From Brugia malayi (taxonomy: Eukaryota; Nematoda; Chromadorea; Rhabditida; Onchocercidae), in the NCBI RefSeq assembly GCF_000002995.4, contig NW_025062479.1:6813221-6877220 (forward strand): a stretch of 64,000 bases of DNA. Reading direction: 5' to 3'. The notes beneath the pieces were generated by a model. That model saw only the letters and a list, made by a program, of their open reading frames with translations. It ran no database searches and was not told the DNA's origin. Each line of letters starts with the position of its first letter. The stretch's first letter is position 1. Below, piece by piece: positions 47,578-60,226 of the stretch. The position numbers were made by a program, and so were the translations under genes.

Positions 47578-50500
47578 TGAATTGCATTCGTGATGGGTTC
47601 CTGCATGCATTTGATGATACTAAAAATTTTTCTGGTCGGGATGTGCCTTACTTTTTTATGGTAAGCGAATATAGTTAGTATCATCTTTTCATCTGAATAA
47701 TATCCCTTTATCATATGGGAGAATGCTTGGGTCAAATGTTTTGTAATGAATATATTATTTTAGTTTGTAGCTGTATTTGTCAGACATTATATTGGTTTTT
47801 ACAGTGGGCTTTGAATGTATTCAAGCAGACGATGCTTCAATCTGCGCATAAGCAAGCCAACAAGACAGCCTTATTTGGTCGACAAACTGCGGGTGCACAG
47901 ATTGATCGAATTGGGACGCTGTTACTTGAGAAAAAAAGCCTTGAGCGGAAACGGCCTGGTAGTGCACAAGCGTATGATAATAGTGGTTCAGTGGTTTGCT
48001 CGAAACGGGCAAGAATAATGAAAGGAAAACTACTTAATTTATTGCCAGTTCTATCTGACCAAAATAACTATGAAAGTGAAAATGTGAAAAATGAAAGGAT
48101 CCTGATATCGCTTGACAAAACCACGAATTGCATCTTTGGCCAGGTTGGAATTATCTTGGTTAATGTTTTGTTCCTTTGATGTAAGTGTGAAGTGAACAGA
48201 GTTCTTCAGTAATCTACACTTGTTGTTTTAAAATATTCTACTTCTGTATAATAATTATCACGAAGATGTTTTGCAACAAACTTCGAGTCCTAAAATTTGC
48301 ACAAATTAGAATATTTATTCATGAAACATATGTAGATTTGAACGGCGGAAATTATGATGACTTCTACACCTATAACATAAGAGAAATAGAAAATTTAATG
48401 TGTGTACTAATACTTTTTTTGATTTTATTTTGCAGTTAGCGGTAAGCCACCTTGAAGAACTCTGTAAGTTGTTCCACACACTTATAGAAATTCTTTAAAA
48501 ACTCTTCAGCATTCCAAAATTTTCTCAGCATCCGAAAAGAAAAATAAAGGTTCATTCAGCGAGGACATTGCTAATTAGTTTTCCTGAATTACATTCATTT
48601 TTACATAGAATAGTAATTTTTTTGCTGTGAAATCTGAAATATATTAATTTACCGAGTAATCTTCTTTCATTGGATTATTATAGTGTAGTCCTGCAGCGCT
48701 TAGTTCGCATGAATCAACTGGTGACGAATGCAATGAAGACCTTGGTGATTCTAGTAAATATAACCTTTTCAGTAAGCACTTTTCCTTGTTAACACTTCAT
48801 TGCAAAAGTTTTGGCAGTTTCAGATTAAGAGGTAGATGTGAAGAGACAAAGAATCTTTTTAGATTTCATTTGAAATGAAATATCGATTTACGCCCACATG
48901 AGATCTTCTTAATAGTCCATAAAGTAATTTGAATATAAAACAGTTTTCAACATGACGACAAAAATCGAGTAATTTCGACAGAATATTTTTATGACAGAAT
49001 TGGACACGGAGGGTGTGCCAAAACCACTTCCACATATTTTTCGAAGTGGGAAAATGGAACCGACAATTCCAAAAGTTTCGATATGTTCATTTAGGTTCGT
49101 TATCTAGCTTGCCAGTTTTACTGACGAATGTTTCGCCTTCAACATCAGCCCAGACATTCTGCTCGGTACCAGGGAGGTTGTCACTGCTATGTGCGTCCAG
49201 CAAATACAAAGTTAGCGTTGCGGAGGTTTGTTTGCTTGACCTTATTAATTAATCTTATAGTCATTTGTGTACTTTTCAATGTACAGTACTACTACACTTC
49301 GATCAAGAAAGAAATCATCATGCGCAAAAACCTTTAGTGTCTTTGGACTGCGCTGCAAACTAATGCAAAAAAGGGAAGGAAATTGCAGAGGGAACTAATC
49401 CTGCATGTATTAGCAATTGTACAGCAATATCTTCATTGCTTTTCGAAAGTTTTGAAAGTTTTGCTAGTCCAGCACATTTTCAAAAATCCTTGTTCACTAG
49501 AAACCAGTATCCTCTCTTCCCACATGTTTCTCATTCCTACTTGGTGATATTCACATCATTATTTATCAAGTAGCTAATAGTGAAAAGTTGAATAAAAACT
49601 GGATAACTAGGTTATGTTTCCTGTGAAAGTCTAAACATTCAACGAACTCTACAACGCACGCAAATTGATTTGTATCGTCCTTTCAATAACTGGTTTTTAC
49701 TATTTAATCATTTTTCTTCCGAAATTATCTAGAAGTTACTACGTACATAACAGACTATAAGAGGAAGTTTTAAAACTGCTATTTCCATAAACCACCCGGA
49801 TGCAGGCAACTCTCGAGCCAAACTGCGTTTTTATTTGGCACACTGATATGGTGCCAAATAAGTTCCCGAACACTAAAATCACCTAATCACTGTTATGTCG
49901 CATTTGTTGCTATTAGGACTTGACACATCACGTCAGTCAGCTATTTTAATCCCTCTTCTTCTCTTGCCCAGCTACTTCCGCCTTATTTTGTGAGCTTTTT
50001 TCCATCATGTTATGTTGCGCCATTTCTCTTTGTTATGCAGCATTGAAATATCATACTATTGTCAGAAAAATTCCATCAGTAAAATCATTTGATCGGAAAA
50101 GGAAGTATGGTAGGACGCTGAATTTTTAAACTCTTTAAGAGTTCATTACAATTGTTCTAATAATTTTCTCATATTTTTTGCAGTTAGCTCGGAGGCTTTC
50201 GCCGCCGGAATCACTGAATGCTTCTTTATTAGGTGGAATATTGAGGAGGTTGGTTTTAACATTTCACGCTATATGTTACATTAATCTTCTTGTTCCACAT
50301 GTACTGGAATTGTTGATGACAACGTTCAATTGCTATGCATATATGTTTTCACAGAGGCTATATGTTACATTAATTCTAGATGCTTGTATAAATAAGTAAT
50401 AATAATAATAATTATATATATATATATATGTAATATTCTGGTTTTTCACAAATGATATCTTTTCGTAACTTTTGTATGTTTCCACACAACAATGTTTTTT

Positions 50501-51721
50501 GAATTATTTCAGTATTTCAGAGCTAAGTCAAAAAATGGTGGACAAACGCTGCGTGATCAATTGGAACGTATTGGCTTAAAGTTGCCTGCTGGACGAAGAA
50601 AGTCAACAAATGTAACTTTACTGACATCTTTGGTAGAAGGTATGTGAATTTGTGATACATGTCTTGCAAAATAAGTTTGCAAGGAATATAAAAGTTTAAA
50701 ATATTGCTTGTACTTTCATTTCTATTGAAAAGACAAGCTGTGAGTTGAAGGAAATTTCAATAATTTAGGAGAAGCACAACATCTTGCGAAGGATTTCGCA
50801 AATGCATGTTCAACTGAATTTCCTGCAAAATCGATTGCTCAGTGCAGACTTAAAAAATGCGTTACAATGTCTGTTATGGAACTGGAAAAAGAAAAAGAAA
50901 AATTCCGAACAACAAAGTTTATATTTTCAATTCCTCAACTTTTATTAAAAGACAGAACTGTGTGACACTTCTTGATTTTAGGGTTAATATTTTAATTCAG
51001 GCAGTTGCTTTCTGGTTTTATGGATATGTTGCGGCAGGATAATGTTTTATTGTCGGACAAACGGGATAATAAGATGCAGAGTTCCATGGAAAGGTTTTCC
51101 CTGATAACTCATACTTTTGGCACACCGGCAATCTTGGCAGGTAAATTTTTATTGAATTTATGCTTGATTTTACTAAAAGTTTTGTTAATGAAACGCATGA
51201 ATCTTTTCATTTAGGGACAGCTGCTTGCATTTAGTGGGAAAGTTCATTTAGAATACGTTTGTTTACAGTTCTTTTTAGCGTTTATATTGGTTTGAACTTT
51301 GAAATGACAGTGAGCTTAATTGGTAATCGTTTTAATTAAACTAAATCAGGAGGAAATTTCTGAAAAACACTGATCACGTTGAAGATTCGAAGTCGATGTG
51401 CTTTTAAGCTGTGGAGGCATTTATTTTTTATATAGCGTACCATTGAAAATTCCTTTATATAATTCATTTGGTATTTTTCGGTGCACTATTCACTGATAGT
51501 TTTCATCAAAATCAAGTCATGCTTTGATCCTATGTGGAATATTTATAGGATTATCAACATTTTTAATGTATGTACAAGAATCACTGGATATATTGTCGCA
51601 TCAGAGCACAGTGACAGGATTTCCTATGGAAAATTTTCTGGGTTCAAATGTCTTTTGTTCACAGCAGATCAATGGCATATGTTCAAATGATGGAATAAAG
51701 AAGTTTGATAATCGAAACTAG
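47578..51721 (+). CDS. AP-2 (TFAP2-type) transcription factor, 5' end unresolved
   Basis: Exons 47578-47660, 47805-48143, 48684-48771, 49095-49225, 50184-50248, 50521-50639, 50769-50916, 51001-51140 and 51549-51721 join in phase to about 427 residues; an initiator exon further upstream is probably missing. The AP-2 signature is unmistakable: [100 protein letters not shown], then [20 protein letters not shown] and a C-terminal tail ending KKFDNRN. These form the basic helix-span-helix region that dimerises and binds GCC-N3-GGC-type sites in the nucleus. Between the two dimer helices the segment [20 protein letters not shown] replaces the usual linker. The first two exons ([47 protein letters not shown]) do not resemble vertebrate AP-2 and are assigned only by position, phase and a possible nuclear-localisation stretch. 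Confidence 0.88.
50397..50430. repeat. (AAT)n/(TA)n microsatellite
   Basis: A compound simple repeat in the AP-2 intron after exon 50184-50248. Confidence 0.9.
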
Positions 51722-53883
51722 ACAGTTTTATTTAATGAGTGCGCTTACCATACTTCCTACTCAGTTTTACTGGCATTATTGTATAGTTTTCCTTTCTTAC
51801 TCATTAATATGTTGCGAATCTTCCTTGTTTTAATTCTTATTATATTATGTATGTTTTTTTTTTTTTCATCTTGCAGCAAACAGTTAAGCTTTTTTATCAG
51901 TCTTACCAAGCTATCATATCAGACAATCTGTTTTCTTACCGGGCTATCATATTACAGCAGAGGTGTATCGCTAATGAAGTTTAAGTGAAAAAAGAAAAAA
52001 ATAAGAGTCATGTCCAGTTTTCGGTGCATTATATATAAGCCGTTAATTGAATTCATAATTCAGTTGAACTTTGCCATGATAGTTTGAAATGCTATCTTAT
52101 TCGTATTGTTTTTGATAATATTTCTAATGTTCGTATGTATTAAATTTGGACATAGTTTTATATTGTTTACATGAGCGATTCACTTTCCTTGCGGCTATTC
52201 ATATCGTTTCAAGTTCGTTTATGCCCTTCACTTATTTGCAAGTTATTTTTTTAGTTTTGGCTTTCAAATACCAGTGCTGTCAGTCATGCTATTATGCTAT
52301 GAATTAAGTGCTCAGTTTTTGTTTTTTGTTTTTTATATTTCGAAGGTTTTTTCCACTTTATTATTTCATTTTTGCTTTAACTTTTCCAAACTATATAAAT
52401 TCAGGGTATGTGTTTAGCAGGAGAGATAAAGTGTTTCAAGCATGTTTGTTTCGAACGTCGACTTCAGCATTGGCCTTTATCAATATAGGGCTTTTTCTTG
52501 TTCTAGATCAATTATCAATGTTGTATGATCAGTTTTAAAGGTATTCCAACATGGTAATCCAATCCGCCCAGATATAGATGTCTAAGCAGAGCTGGAATAT
52601 ATCAACGATGAACATCCAGTCTCGGACGCATCGAGAATTTGTAAATTCAGTTTGTTGATAAATGTTCTTGAACACTACAATATGAGAATATTTTTACAGG
52701 TAAATGTAGCGTGAGTGTATTATGCTCGAAATGATATACGTATAGTAAGTTTAATCTAAAATTGATTCGTGTGCAATGTTTCTGTAATGAAATTAGCAAC
52801 AGAAATGATGAAAATAAAAACCTCTAATAATATACGAATAACGACAGTATGTATCAAAGACCTCAGTACTGCATTCTCTTTTGAATTTTATCATGCAGAT
52901 TATTTAATACAGTAGACGTTTGGTGGTCAGTATGATATGATAAAATGATTACCAACAAAATATAACTAAGACTGAGTTTGTTAAGTTTTATTTCTGATTA
53001 CTCCACTGGGACTAAGCATGCTATTTTGTTTTCCTGTCATTCATGTCCAACTATATATATTTATGCGTTTTTCCATTTTCTTCTCAGTTTTTGGCACGTG
53101 CCTTACTGCTTCTGATATTGAGCTTCATTTGAATTTTTTAAATTGGCGTAAAACAAACGACGGTGATGCACATAACAGTAGCTATCGGAAGTTATAATAT
53201 AGTTGCAGATGTATCTTTTATCACCCAGGGCAACATTTTTGTTTTTATCACTATAATTTATGTTGCGTAATTCCCGATTTGTTCTAAAACATGATCACAG
53301 TTGACTCAGTTGTGAATTTTTATTTGTGCATCGAACAGTTCTTTAATATAAATTTAATATTATTATATTTAATATTAATGCTACTTAAAAATCACTATTT
53401 TATGTAATATTTAGCTTTAATAAGCCTAGGGTATTATTAAAGGGCCCATCATCACTGTAATCATGTGCTTCAGCAATAAACTTGGAAAACGATCTTTGCT
53501 ATGCTCTCAATAAATGTAGGCAATACTAATTGAAACACACAGATTGAAACAACAGGCGACTAAATTTTTATAAGTATAGTCTTATCATATGCTGAAAAAT
53601 CCGGATTTCTGACATCATTGCCGTTTGCATACCAAAAGTATTCCACATCTATAACTGGAGACTTTACTTTCGTAAGACGATATGCATTTGTTAATTGGCT
53701 CTTATGAGTTTTTAAATGGTTGAAAACACGGCGCTAGTAGCTGCCTTGTTACAAAAGATAAGTATACTCCGATTATGCATCTGTATGAAACTGTATTCTG
53801 ACAATTTTAGGCACTAGTGATACAGTGAGTACTGAGCAACTAGTATGCATCTCCTGCTCCTACCACTTCATCCTCTTCTATTT

Positions 53884-54042
53884 TTAACTTGGTAACTCGT
53901 CAGTGTAAACTATAATCATTTCACGGTCATATTTTAAAAAAACGCGAGAGGGAGTGGAAACCAACATGTTTACTCGTGATTGAATTCTCTTTTCAGAAGT
54001 AGAAACTTTGCTGTTACTACGGAAATGGTGAATACGCGACAT
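53884..54042 (-). CDS. Candidate 52-residue small protein
   Basis: Behind a good acceptor (TTTTTTGTAATAG) and a 4-base leader lies ATG and a 52-codon frame beginning MSRIHHFRSNSKVSTSEK and ending YDREMIIVYTDELPS before a TAA. Its balanced amino-acid mix is unlike the Phe/Ile/Lys/Asn-rich chance frames nearby, and the start has a trans-splice layout. No family is recognised and chance remains likely. It could instead be the last exon of a larger minus-strand gene. Confidence 0.3.
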   Translation of the reverse strand: MSRIHHFRSNSKVSTSEKRIQSRVNMLVSTPSRVFLKYDREMIIVYTDELPS

Positions 54043-54268
54043 AGAACTATTACAAAAAATCTTTTGGTTTAAAATTAGAACCAAATTTGGATCTGATTTT
54101 TAGCAAACCGTAATCACCTATCTGCCTTACTACCTTACAGTTAGAATGCATTAATAAATATAGCGGAACCTGTCAAAATTTTATTAAATGATAAAATGTC
54201 TTCCCTTTGCATATTATGTACAATCTATTTTGTTATCTCAAACATTAAGTTACTTATTTCAAGCATCG

Positions 54269-54373
54269 ATGAACTCCACCGTGGTAGATGAGAGGTTAAA
54301 AGTGGAGATGAGTAAGCCATATAAGCCGGTACCGCTGAGAAATTTCATCTTCATCACTACAGCGAAGTCTTGA
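54269..54373 (+). CDS. Candidate 34-residue small protein
   Basis: A TTATTTCAAG acceptor-like site is followed five bases later by ATG and a frame beginning MNSTVVDERLKVEMSKPY and ending ITTAKS before TGA. It is divergent from the candidate at 53884-54042 with about 225 bases between. It is short, unrecognised and may be chance. Confidence 0.18.
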   Translation: MNSTVVDERLKVEMSKPYKPVPLRNFIFITTAKS

Positions 54374-56853
54374 CTTGTAGTTGTTAACTCCAATCAAAGA
54401 GAAACGATAACATTATTGAATCTGTATCTTCCTATTTTCTTTTTACATTTTTCATTTCACATGTTATTTTATCTAGTGGAACTTTGAAAGTGGTTAATTT
54501 GTGTAGCTGAACCAAAGTTGGAAGTGTAGGAAATGCGAAGTCTTCAATAGCCGAAAATGTTAGTACTCGAAGTAAAGAGGAGAATATGGTCTTTACTGGG
54601 TCCTCGATATTCTAAATTTATCTTTTTCAGCTGCCTCTCTTTTGTTATAAGCGCCATTTAGTCGCAATAAACTTTGGAAGTTAAAGATGCCTTAATTATT
54701 TCACTCCACTGATTTTAAACCAGAAATGATGCATGAATACATAATTTTTTAGTTGTGCACTAAAGATATCAGCGGTAATTCATTTTGAAATTATTTTCTA
54801 CTTAAACTAGTAACGAAAAACTTCCTGGGTCTTCTTGAAGTTTTCTATAAGTTTCTTGAAAACATCATCTGGTTTTAAAAGAAGACATAGCGCTCTGAAG
54901 CTTTTTTGTTGCTTTTCATCATTAGTTAGGAATAACAATAAATTTTATGAAAATTTAATATAGTAATCAATTAATAATCAGGTGTTACAAACCTTAGCAT
55001 TGTTTTGTTTAAATAAAGTTTCTGATAGCTTAACTGTTAGGTACGAAAAAATCGTTTGACATTCAAATTCAAATCCTTTTTGAGTAGTAAATTTGCAATA
55101 GTATTCATCAGCGAACTTAAGAGTACAGTGATTCACATAGGTGCTGAAATAAATGTACATTTCCCTCGTTAGTAGTATTAGTAAGTTAAGTCAAAATTTG
55201 TTCATGTCAGAATTGTGATAACTTCATCAATATGAATTATACAAGAATGAAACTATCAGAAAAGAAAACTGGATGGTTAAATAACTATTGCACCGATCAC
55301 TTTCGGATCCATATTTCCATAATGAATTCGCTATCGCCAATAAATTATATACTGTGAGCGACAAATACGACTTCAAGAACTATCTAATTATCGACTGCAG
55401 TGTATATAAGTAGCAAAAGCTTGTTTCATCTTTACTGCTGTTTGGACAATAATATTAAGTAAAATCTTTATCAGATTCTTGGCTTACAAAGTGAAGATGG
55501 GAGGTATAATATTGTCCATTTCAGATCTCCCTTACAGATTTGAATTTTTCAAAAGTGCACAAAACCGGGCCTCTAAAAATATCAGAGAATTTGACGATTT
55601 AAAAGTTTCAGAAAGGCCTTATTTCTAAAGCCATCTAAATCCTTCTTCTATCGTCCTTCTATAGTGTCATTGTCACTTTTTCTAGTCCTGTTCTTGTCAG
55701 CCAATTGACGCGCTTAAAATAAGCGCCTAACTTATTCCAGGCTATTGGTTACACAAGCTGATTATAATGAAGAAGAGTGAGTTGAGGTGACAGTCATTCA
55801 TTTAAAAACTAGTGTGGATTTGTCAAGAACGTTCAATATCTCCTATCATCTCTCCTACTTTCCTGCATGCAACGTTTTCTTCCATTATCACGAAAACGAT
55901 CCTCCTTCAAATACTTCTCACGCAGTCAATTTTCGCCATTCTTTTGTAAGTAATTTTTTCTTTCAATATTCTTCTATAAGCAAAAAATTTGCTATTTTAA
56001 AGGAAAAAGTAGAATGTTTGTAAAAGGCGACTTTGAAATTAGCTACTTTCAGACATTGTTTATTGCAGAAGTTAATAATTCAAGTCGTTAGACGTGCGAT
56101 TGTACGTGCAGAGGAGATACACTGAAAAACCATTAAATTTCAATGATGTTCTTTGCATGCGTCTTTTTTTTTCCTACAAATCTTTTAATATTGTTAAAGA
56201 GATCAGAAGAATAAGATTGGCGAAGGAGCATATATTGATATCCCTGTAATGGTTAACAAAATTTTTAATTTGAAACTCCTTTATAAACAACTAATTTGTA
56301 AAAGCTGACTTCATAAATAGTGAAAAAGCATGGGAGACATTAGTACCATGTTAAGCTTAACGATATTCCTTTATTTTCAATATATACTGAAAAGTTAGTA
56401 AAATTTAGAAGCACTGTTAAATTCTGATAAGCTTCGAAGTAGAGAACACAGGAGATGTAAATCAATTCATTTGATTACAAAGATGGCTGTTATACATGAA
56501 GTGGGGATTGCTTTATGTGGATGTTTATATTATGTAGAAATTCCAGAATTATCACAGCTTATGAGGAAAGGACACTGCTTATACACAACCGCTTTGCATC
56601 CCATCAGCCGATCACTCCGCTCCTCATACACTCTTCATATTTATCCCATTGCAATTCAGTTCTTCCATCAGATCTCCACTTTGTACCAGGTATACGAACA
56701 TTCAAGCTTCTTATTCTAAGTTACCTCTGCTTCGTTGAATGCTGTTGCCATTCCATATAAAAAAGAATGTTTCAAATATGATTAGCCTATTGGTCATCCC
56801 ACTGGTATGAAATGTCTGGTACACTTAGGTAAACAAATCATTTACCACGAAGG

Positions 56854-57134
56854 ATGTCCGTATTTGTTCAGCCTACACTGAACGCAGATCAGGAAGAGGG
56901 ACGACTATCTCGCATGCTTCGTCGTCCTACAAAACGAAAGTACAGTGCTGTACGTATCATCAGCACTGTTTCAACTGGTCAGTTCATTATATTACTAATT
57001 ATTGATTAAATCTGTTCGATTAGTTCATAATTTTTCATTCCTAGCAAGTGTTATACGTAAGGATTTACCTGTACTGCTGAACAAAACATAACAATATGAA
57101 AAATAACAATATACAAGTATTGCTGAAGACAAAC

Positions 57135-57165
<31 letters not shown>

Positions 57166-57429
57166 TGCGCAAATGTAGAAGTGCACCGGATGCACCCAAA
57201 TAGGATTTTGGTCTGCAAATGTTATACACTCAAACTCATTCCTAGGTACTGTTAATGGCAGATGTTTTTACCATACCAAAAATGTTATCGTATGAAACGA
57301 AAACACAATTTATGAGTCAGTCGTAAGTGCTACTTGCGCTTCTGATTCTCTCTGTGAGAACCATTTATAGCAGTTAATGGAGTTCGTAAAAGTATGGACA
57401 CACAGAGGATCATAAGAGCAAGGATATGA
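56854..57429 (+). CDS. Candidate two-exon 60-residue basic protein
   Basis: Exon 56854-56977 begins MSVFVQPTLNADQEEGRLSR and continues MLRRPTKRKYSAVRIISTVST, ending in phase 1 at a GTCAGT donor. Exon 57371-57429 follows an ATTTATAG acceptor in the matching phase and reads VNGVRKSMDTQRIIRARI before TGA. The result is 60 residues, rich in Arg and unlike its AT-rich surroundings. No family is recognised. Without splicing, the first frame would end after 51 residues. It could also be the start of a larger gene running right. The 395-base intron contains the AT repeat at 57135-57159. Confidence 0.35.
57135..57159. repeat. (AT)n microsatellite
   Basis: About 25 bases of AT dinucleotide, followed by a single C and a shorter AT run. 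Confidence 0.9.
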
Positions 57430-59977
57430 TGATACGTTGAGGATCAAACTGTGCTAATTATATATGTTTTAAGATTTTAGTTATTATATTTTTCAGTTCA
57501 TTATAGGGCTTCTTTTTTCAAATCTTTTCCTAGAATTCGTTACTGTTTATCAAATTTTCGACTTCTCTCATCATTTCATCATCCTTTATGACTGAAGTAG
57601 TGGTGCTGGGTTTATATCATAAGTGATCTAATGCTTTTAAATTAAGGCAAGGAAGAAAAGAAATATAGCAGATAAACAGGAAATTTCATCATCACTGTTT
57701 CATTGGAGGTCTAACATCCCGCTTCTCGCACATTCTAAAATTGTTTGCCCACTTAATTGCTAACTGTTTGCTTAACTGCTGATATGAAGTGGATACAATC
57801 GCTGCTGAGAATAGAACTGCAACGCATATTCAAATAACTGTATTTAATTAACTTGTAATATTCCATTTATTTAAAAAAATTTAGTGTTTGTAGCAATCAA
57901 TCAATTTATCTCTATGTGACTGTCGCTCAGAGTTTTAATTTATGTTTTTTCATTTCAAATATTTCTGCAGCATATAATTTTATTTAGAAGACTTTTTGCT
58001 GGCCTTATCTAATATGAACTTAAGCTTCCAACAAAACTCTGCACTAGATATCCACTCAAATGTGAAAATCACTTCTTTCCCACTGATAGTGTAAAATATG
58101 TAGAGCAAAATAATCCCACTGATTTCATATCATCATTCGTGTGAGGCAAAGTTCATTGAACCTAGTCAATGTTGCTAACAATTAAACTTACCTCGTAATA
58201 CTGTGGGCAATTAGAAAATGGAGAAGAGCTCAGTTGTGTGTGTGTGCGTTTTTCTTTTTTTTAATAAATTCAAATTATTTTTGATATTAGATTTGATATT
58301 GTAACATTACACAGTTGCTGTTTGTGTCGGTCAAACATATTGGACCAAAACTTTTCATTTTCATAAGGACAACTAATTAATTTTAATTAATTTTGACTAT
58401 TAGCATATAGAATTGTTTATTTCAATTCCTGAAATCTTTGTTGTTAGTAATTTAAAGAGTCAAGGAACTGATTCAGTTATATTAATGAAGTTCGAAAATT
58501 TAGCCTTTCCTTTACAGATATGAAAATTTATTCGAACAATTTGTGATTATTATTTTAGAAGAAGATAAACAAATTATTGAACTAATAATAGTTGCAGTTT
58601 TTCAATTCACTAAGAAAAAAGGATGAGATTTTTTGTTTGTGTTAAACTTTTTAAAGCTTTATGAGAATTTTTTTTAGAGAAAACGTGTTAATCTGTTAGT
58701 AAGTTTTTCTTGGTTTGTTAATTTTACTGCCACAACTAAACTTTTATTTTTTCTTCGACTTCCCACTCATTTTTTCTTGCTTTGTTTTCACTTGCTCCCT
58801 TTTTTACAACGTTTCTATATCTAGAAAAGTTATCAAATAAGTGACTTTATCTCTTCGACTTCAGTATTTCTACTATAGTTCGATTATGAACAAAAATATC
58901 GCACTAATTTTGGTTTTATTTGATCAACACATATGTAACAAAGAAGCCTTATTATGTATTCAGTAAAAAGATAAACTTATCTAAATCAACCCAATTCATA
59001 CTTCACTTCTGGTTATTGTTATCAGTTGCGCTTTCATTAATTCCTCACAATGGAAAAAGTATTAGAAAGAATTTCTCAATAAGTAACAATTCATCCTCTT
59101 AAGGCAATAGAAATTAAATAAAAATGATGACGGACCATTTACGGATGAAATACTAAAATTGTAATGTTAGTCTAAACAGCATCGAAAAGTATAATTTAAA
59201 ATATTTCACATTATTTTTTAAAGGAAAGTATTATTTAAATTTTTACAGTTGTACTTAGAAAATTAGGAAAGCAATATAACAGTACTAAAAAAATTAATAT
59301 CGTTATATTGGTTTTCTTGTCGCATATATTAAAAAATGTGACATACGAAATGGTAAAGATGGAAATCAAATCAGAATGGGTTCTTTTTTGTTAAAAATTT
59401 CTAGATACCTGTTTATCTAAAAAAGCGAAATAAATGACCCTTGTATGAAGCATAAATAAATTTTTAGAAATAGTTTTTGCCAAATCTTTGTCACATATTT
59501 TCCTTCATAATTCATGTCTTTTTTGAAAATTTGAATGTGTTTCTGTGAAAAAGTACGATAAACAAAAACCAAATTTCTTGAACTGCTTATTTGCTGTATT
59601 TCTTAATAAAGAAGAAAAATTTTACCTCAAAAAACACATTAGTTTTTTGTGGGATACAATTCTGTTTATATAAAGTATGTAAGATCCCCTACATAAAAGT
59701 TTCACCAGTGATAATAGGTTATTACTAATTATCCTAATGTCTTTTCCGATTTAGTTCGATTAATTTTTTAATTATACTAGTTTTTCTAATTATATATGTT
59801 CATTAAAATCACCAGTCATAGCACACATTTTTAGTGTTTCTAAAGTATGTACGACATCTCACCACACCATCAGGCTTCGAACTGCATCTGTTCTGCAGAA
59901 AGGAATAGAAAGAAGTAATAATCATCTCTTTTATTTGTTTTAAGCCAAAAAATCAACTTACCGAACTCTAGCATATG

Positions 59978-60226
59978 CTAAATCTGTCCATCATTTATCC
60001 TTTTTTTTTCTGAAGAATCAAGTCCTCTAGATTTTAACCTAGCATTCCACTTCTTTATTATTAAAGTTTTCAGCGCTATATATTTGTCCTGATGAATTAA
60101 TTGACAGAACAACGAGAATTTTTGATTCAAGGCAGAAGTTTTTATCTCGGAAAGAAACTCTTCCATAAAACTTTTCAACAACATGCTGCCACCAATATCG
60201 CAGTATCTTGGCAAAGATTTTCTGCT
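59978..60226 (-). other. Exon-like open frame, unrecognised
   Basis: On the minus strand an AATATTTAG acceptor opens directly into an 82-codon frame (SRKSLPRYCDIGGSMLLK, then SFMEEFLSEIKTSALNQK and KKWNARLKSRGLDSS) that ends at TAG. The composition is protein-like and mixed-charge, as in a terminal coding exon, but I found no partner exon upstream to about 62 kb. An internal donor-like GTTAAA follows KKWNAR. It may be a terminal exon of an unseen gene, a relic, or chance. Confidence 0.3.

Noticed and set aside
50857..51042. 61-codon plus-strand frame over AP-2 exons
   Set aside because: Shadow of the AP-2 frame. The conserved reading is the other frame with a small intron at 50917-51000.
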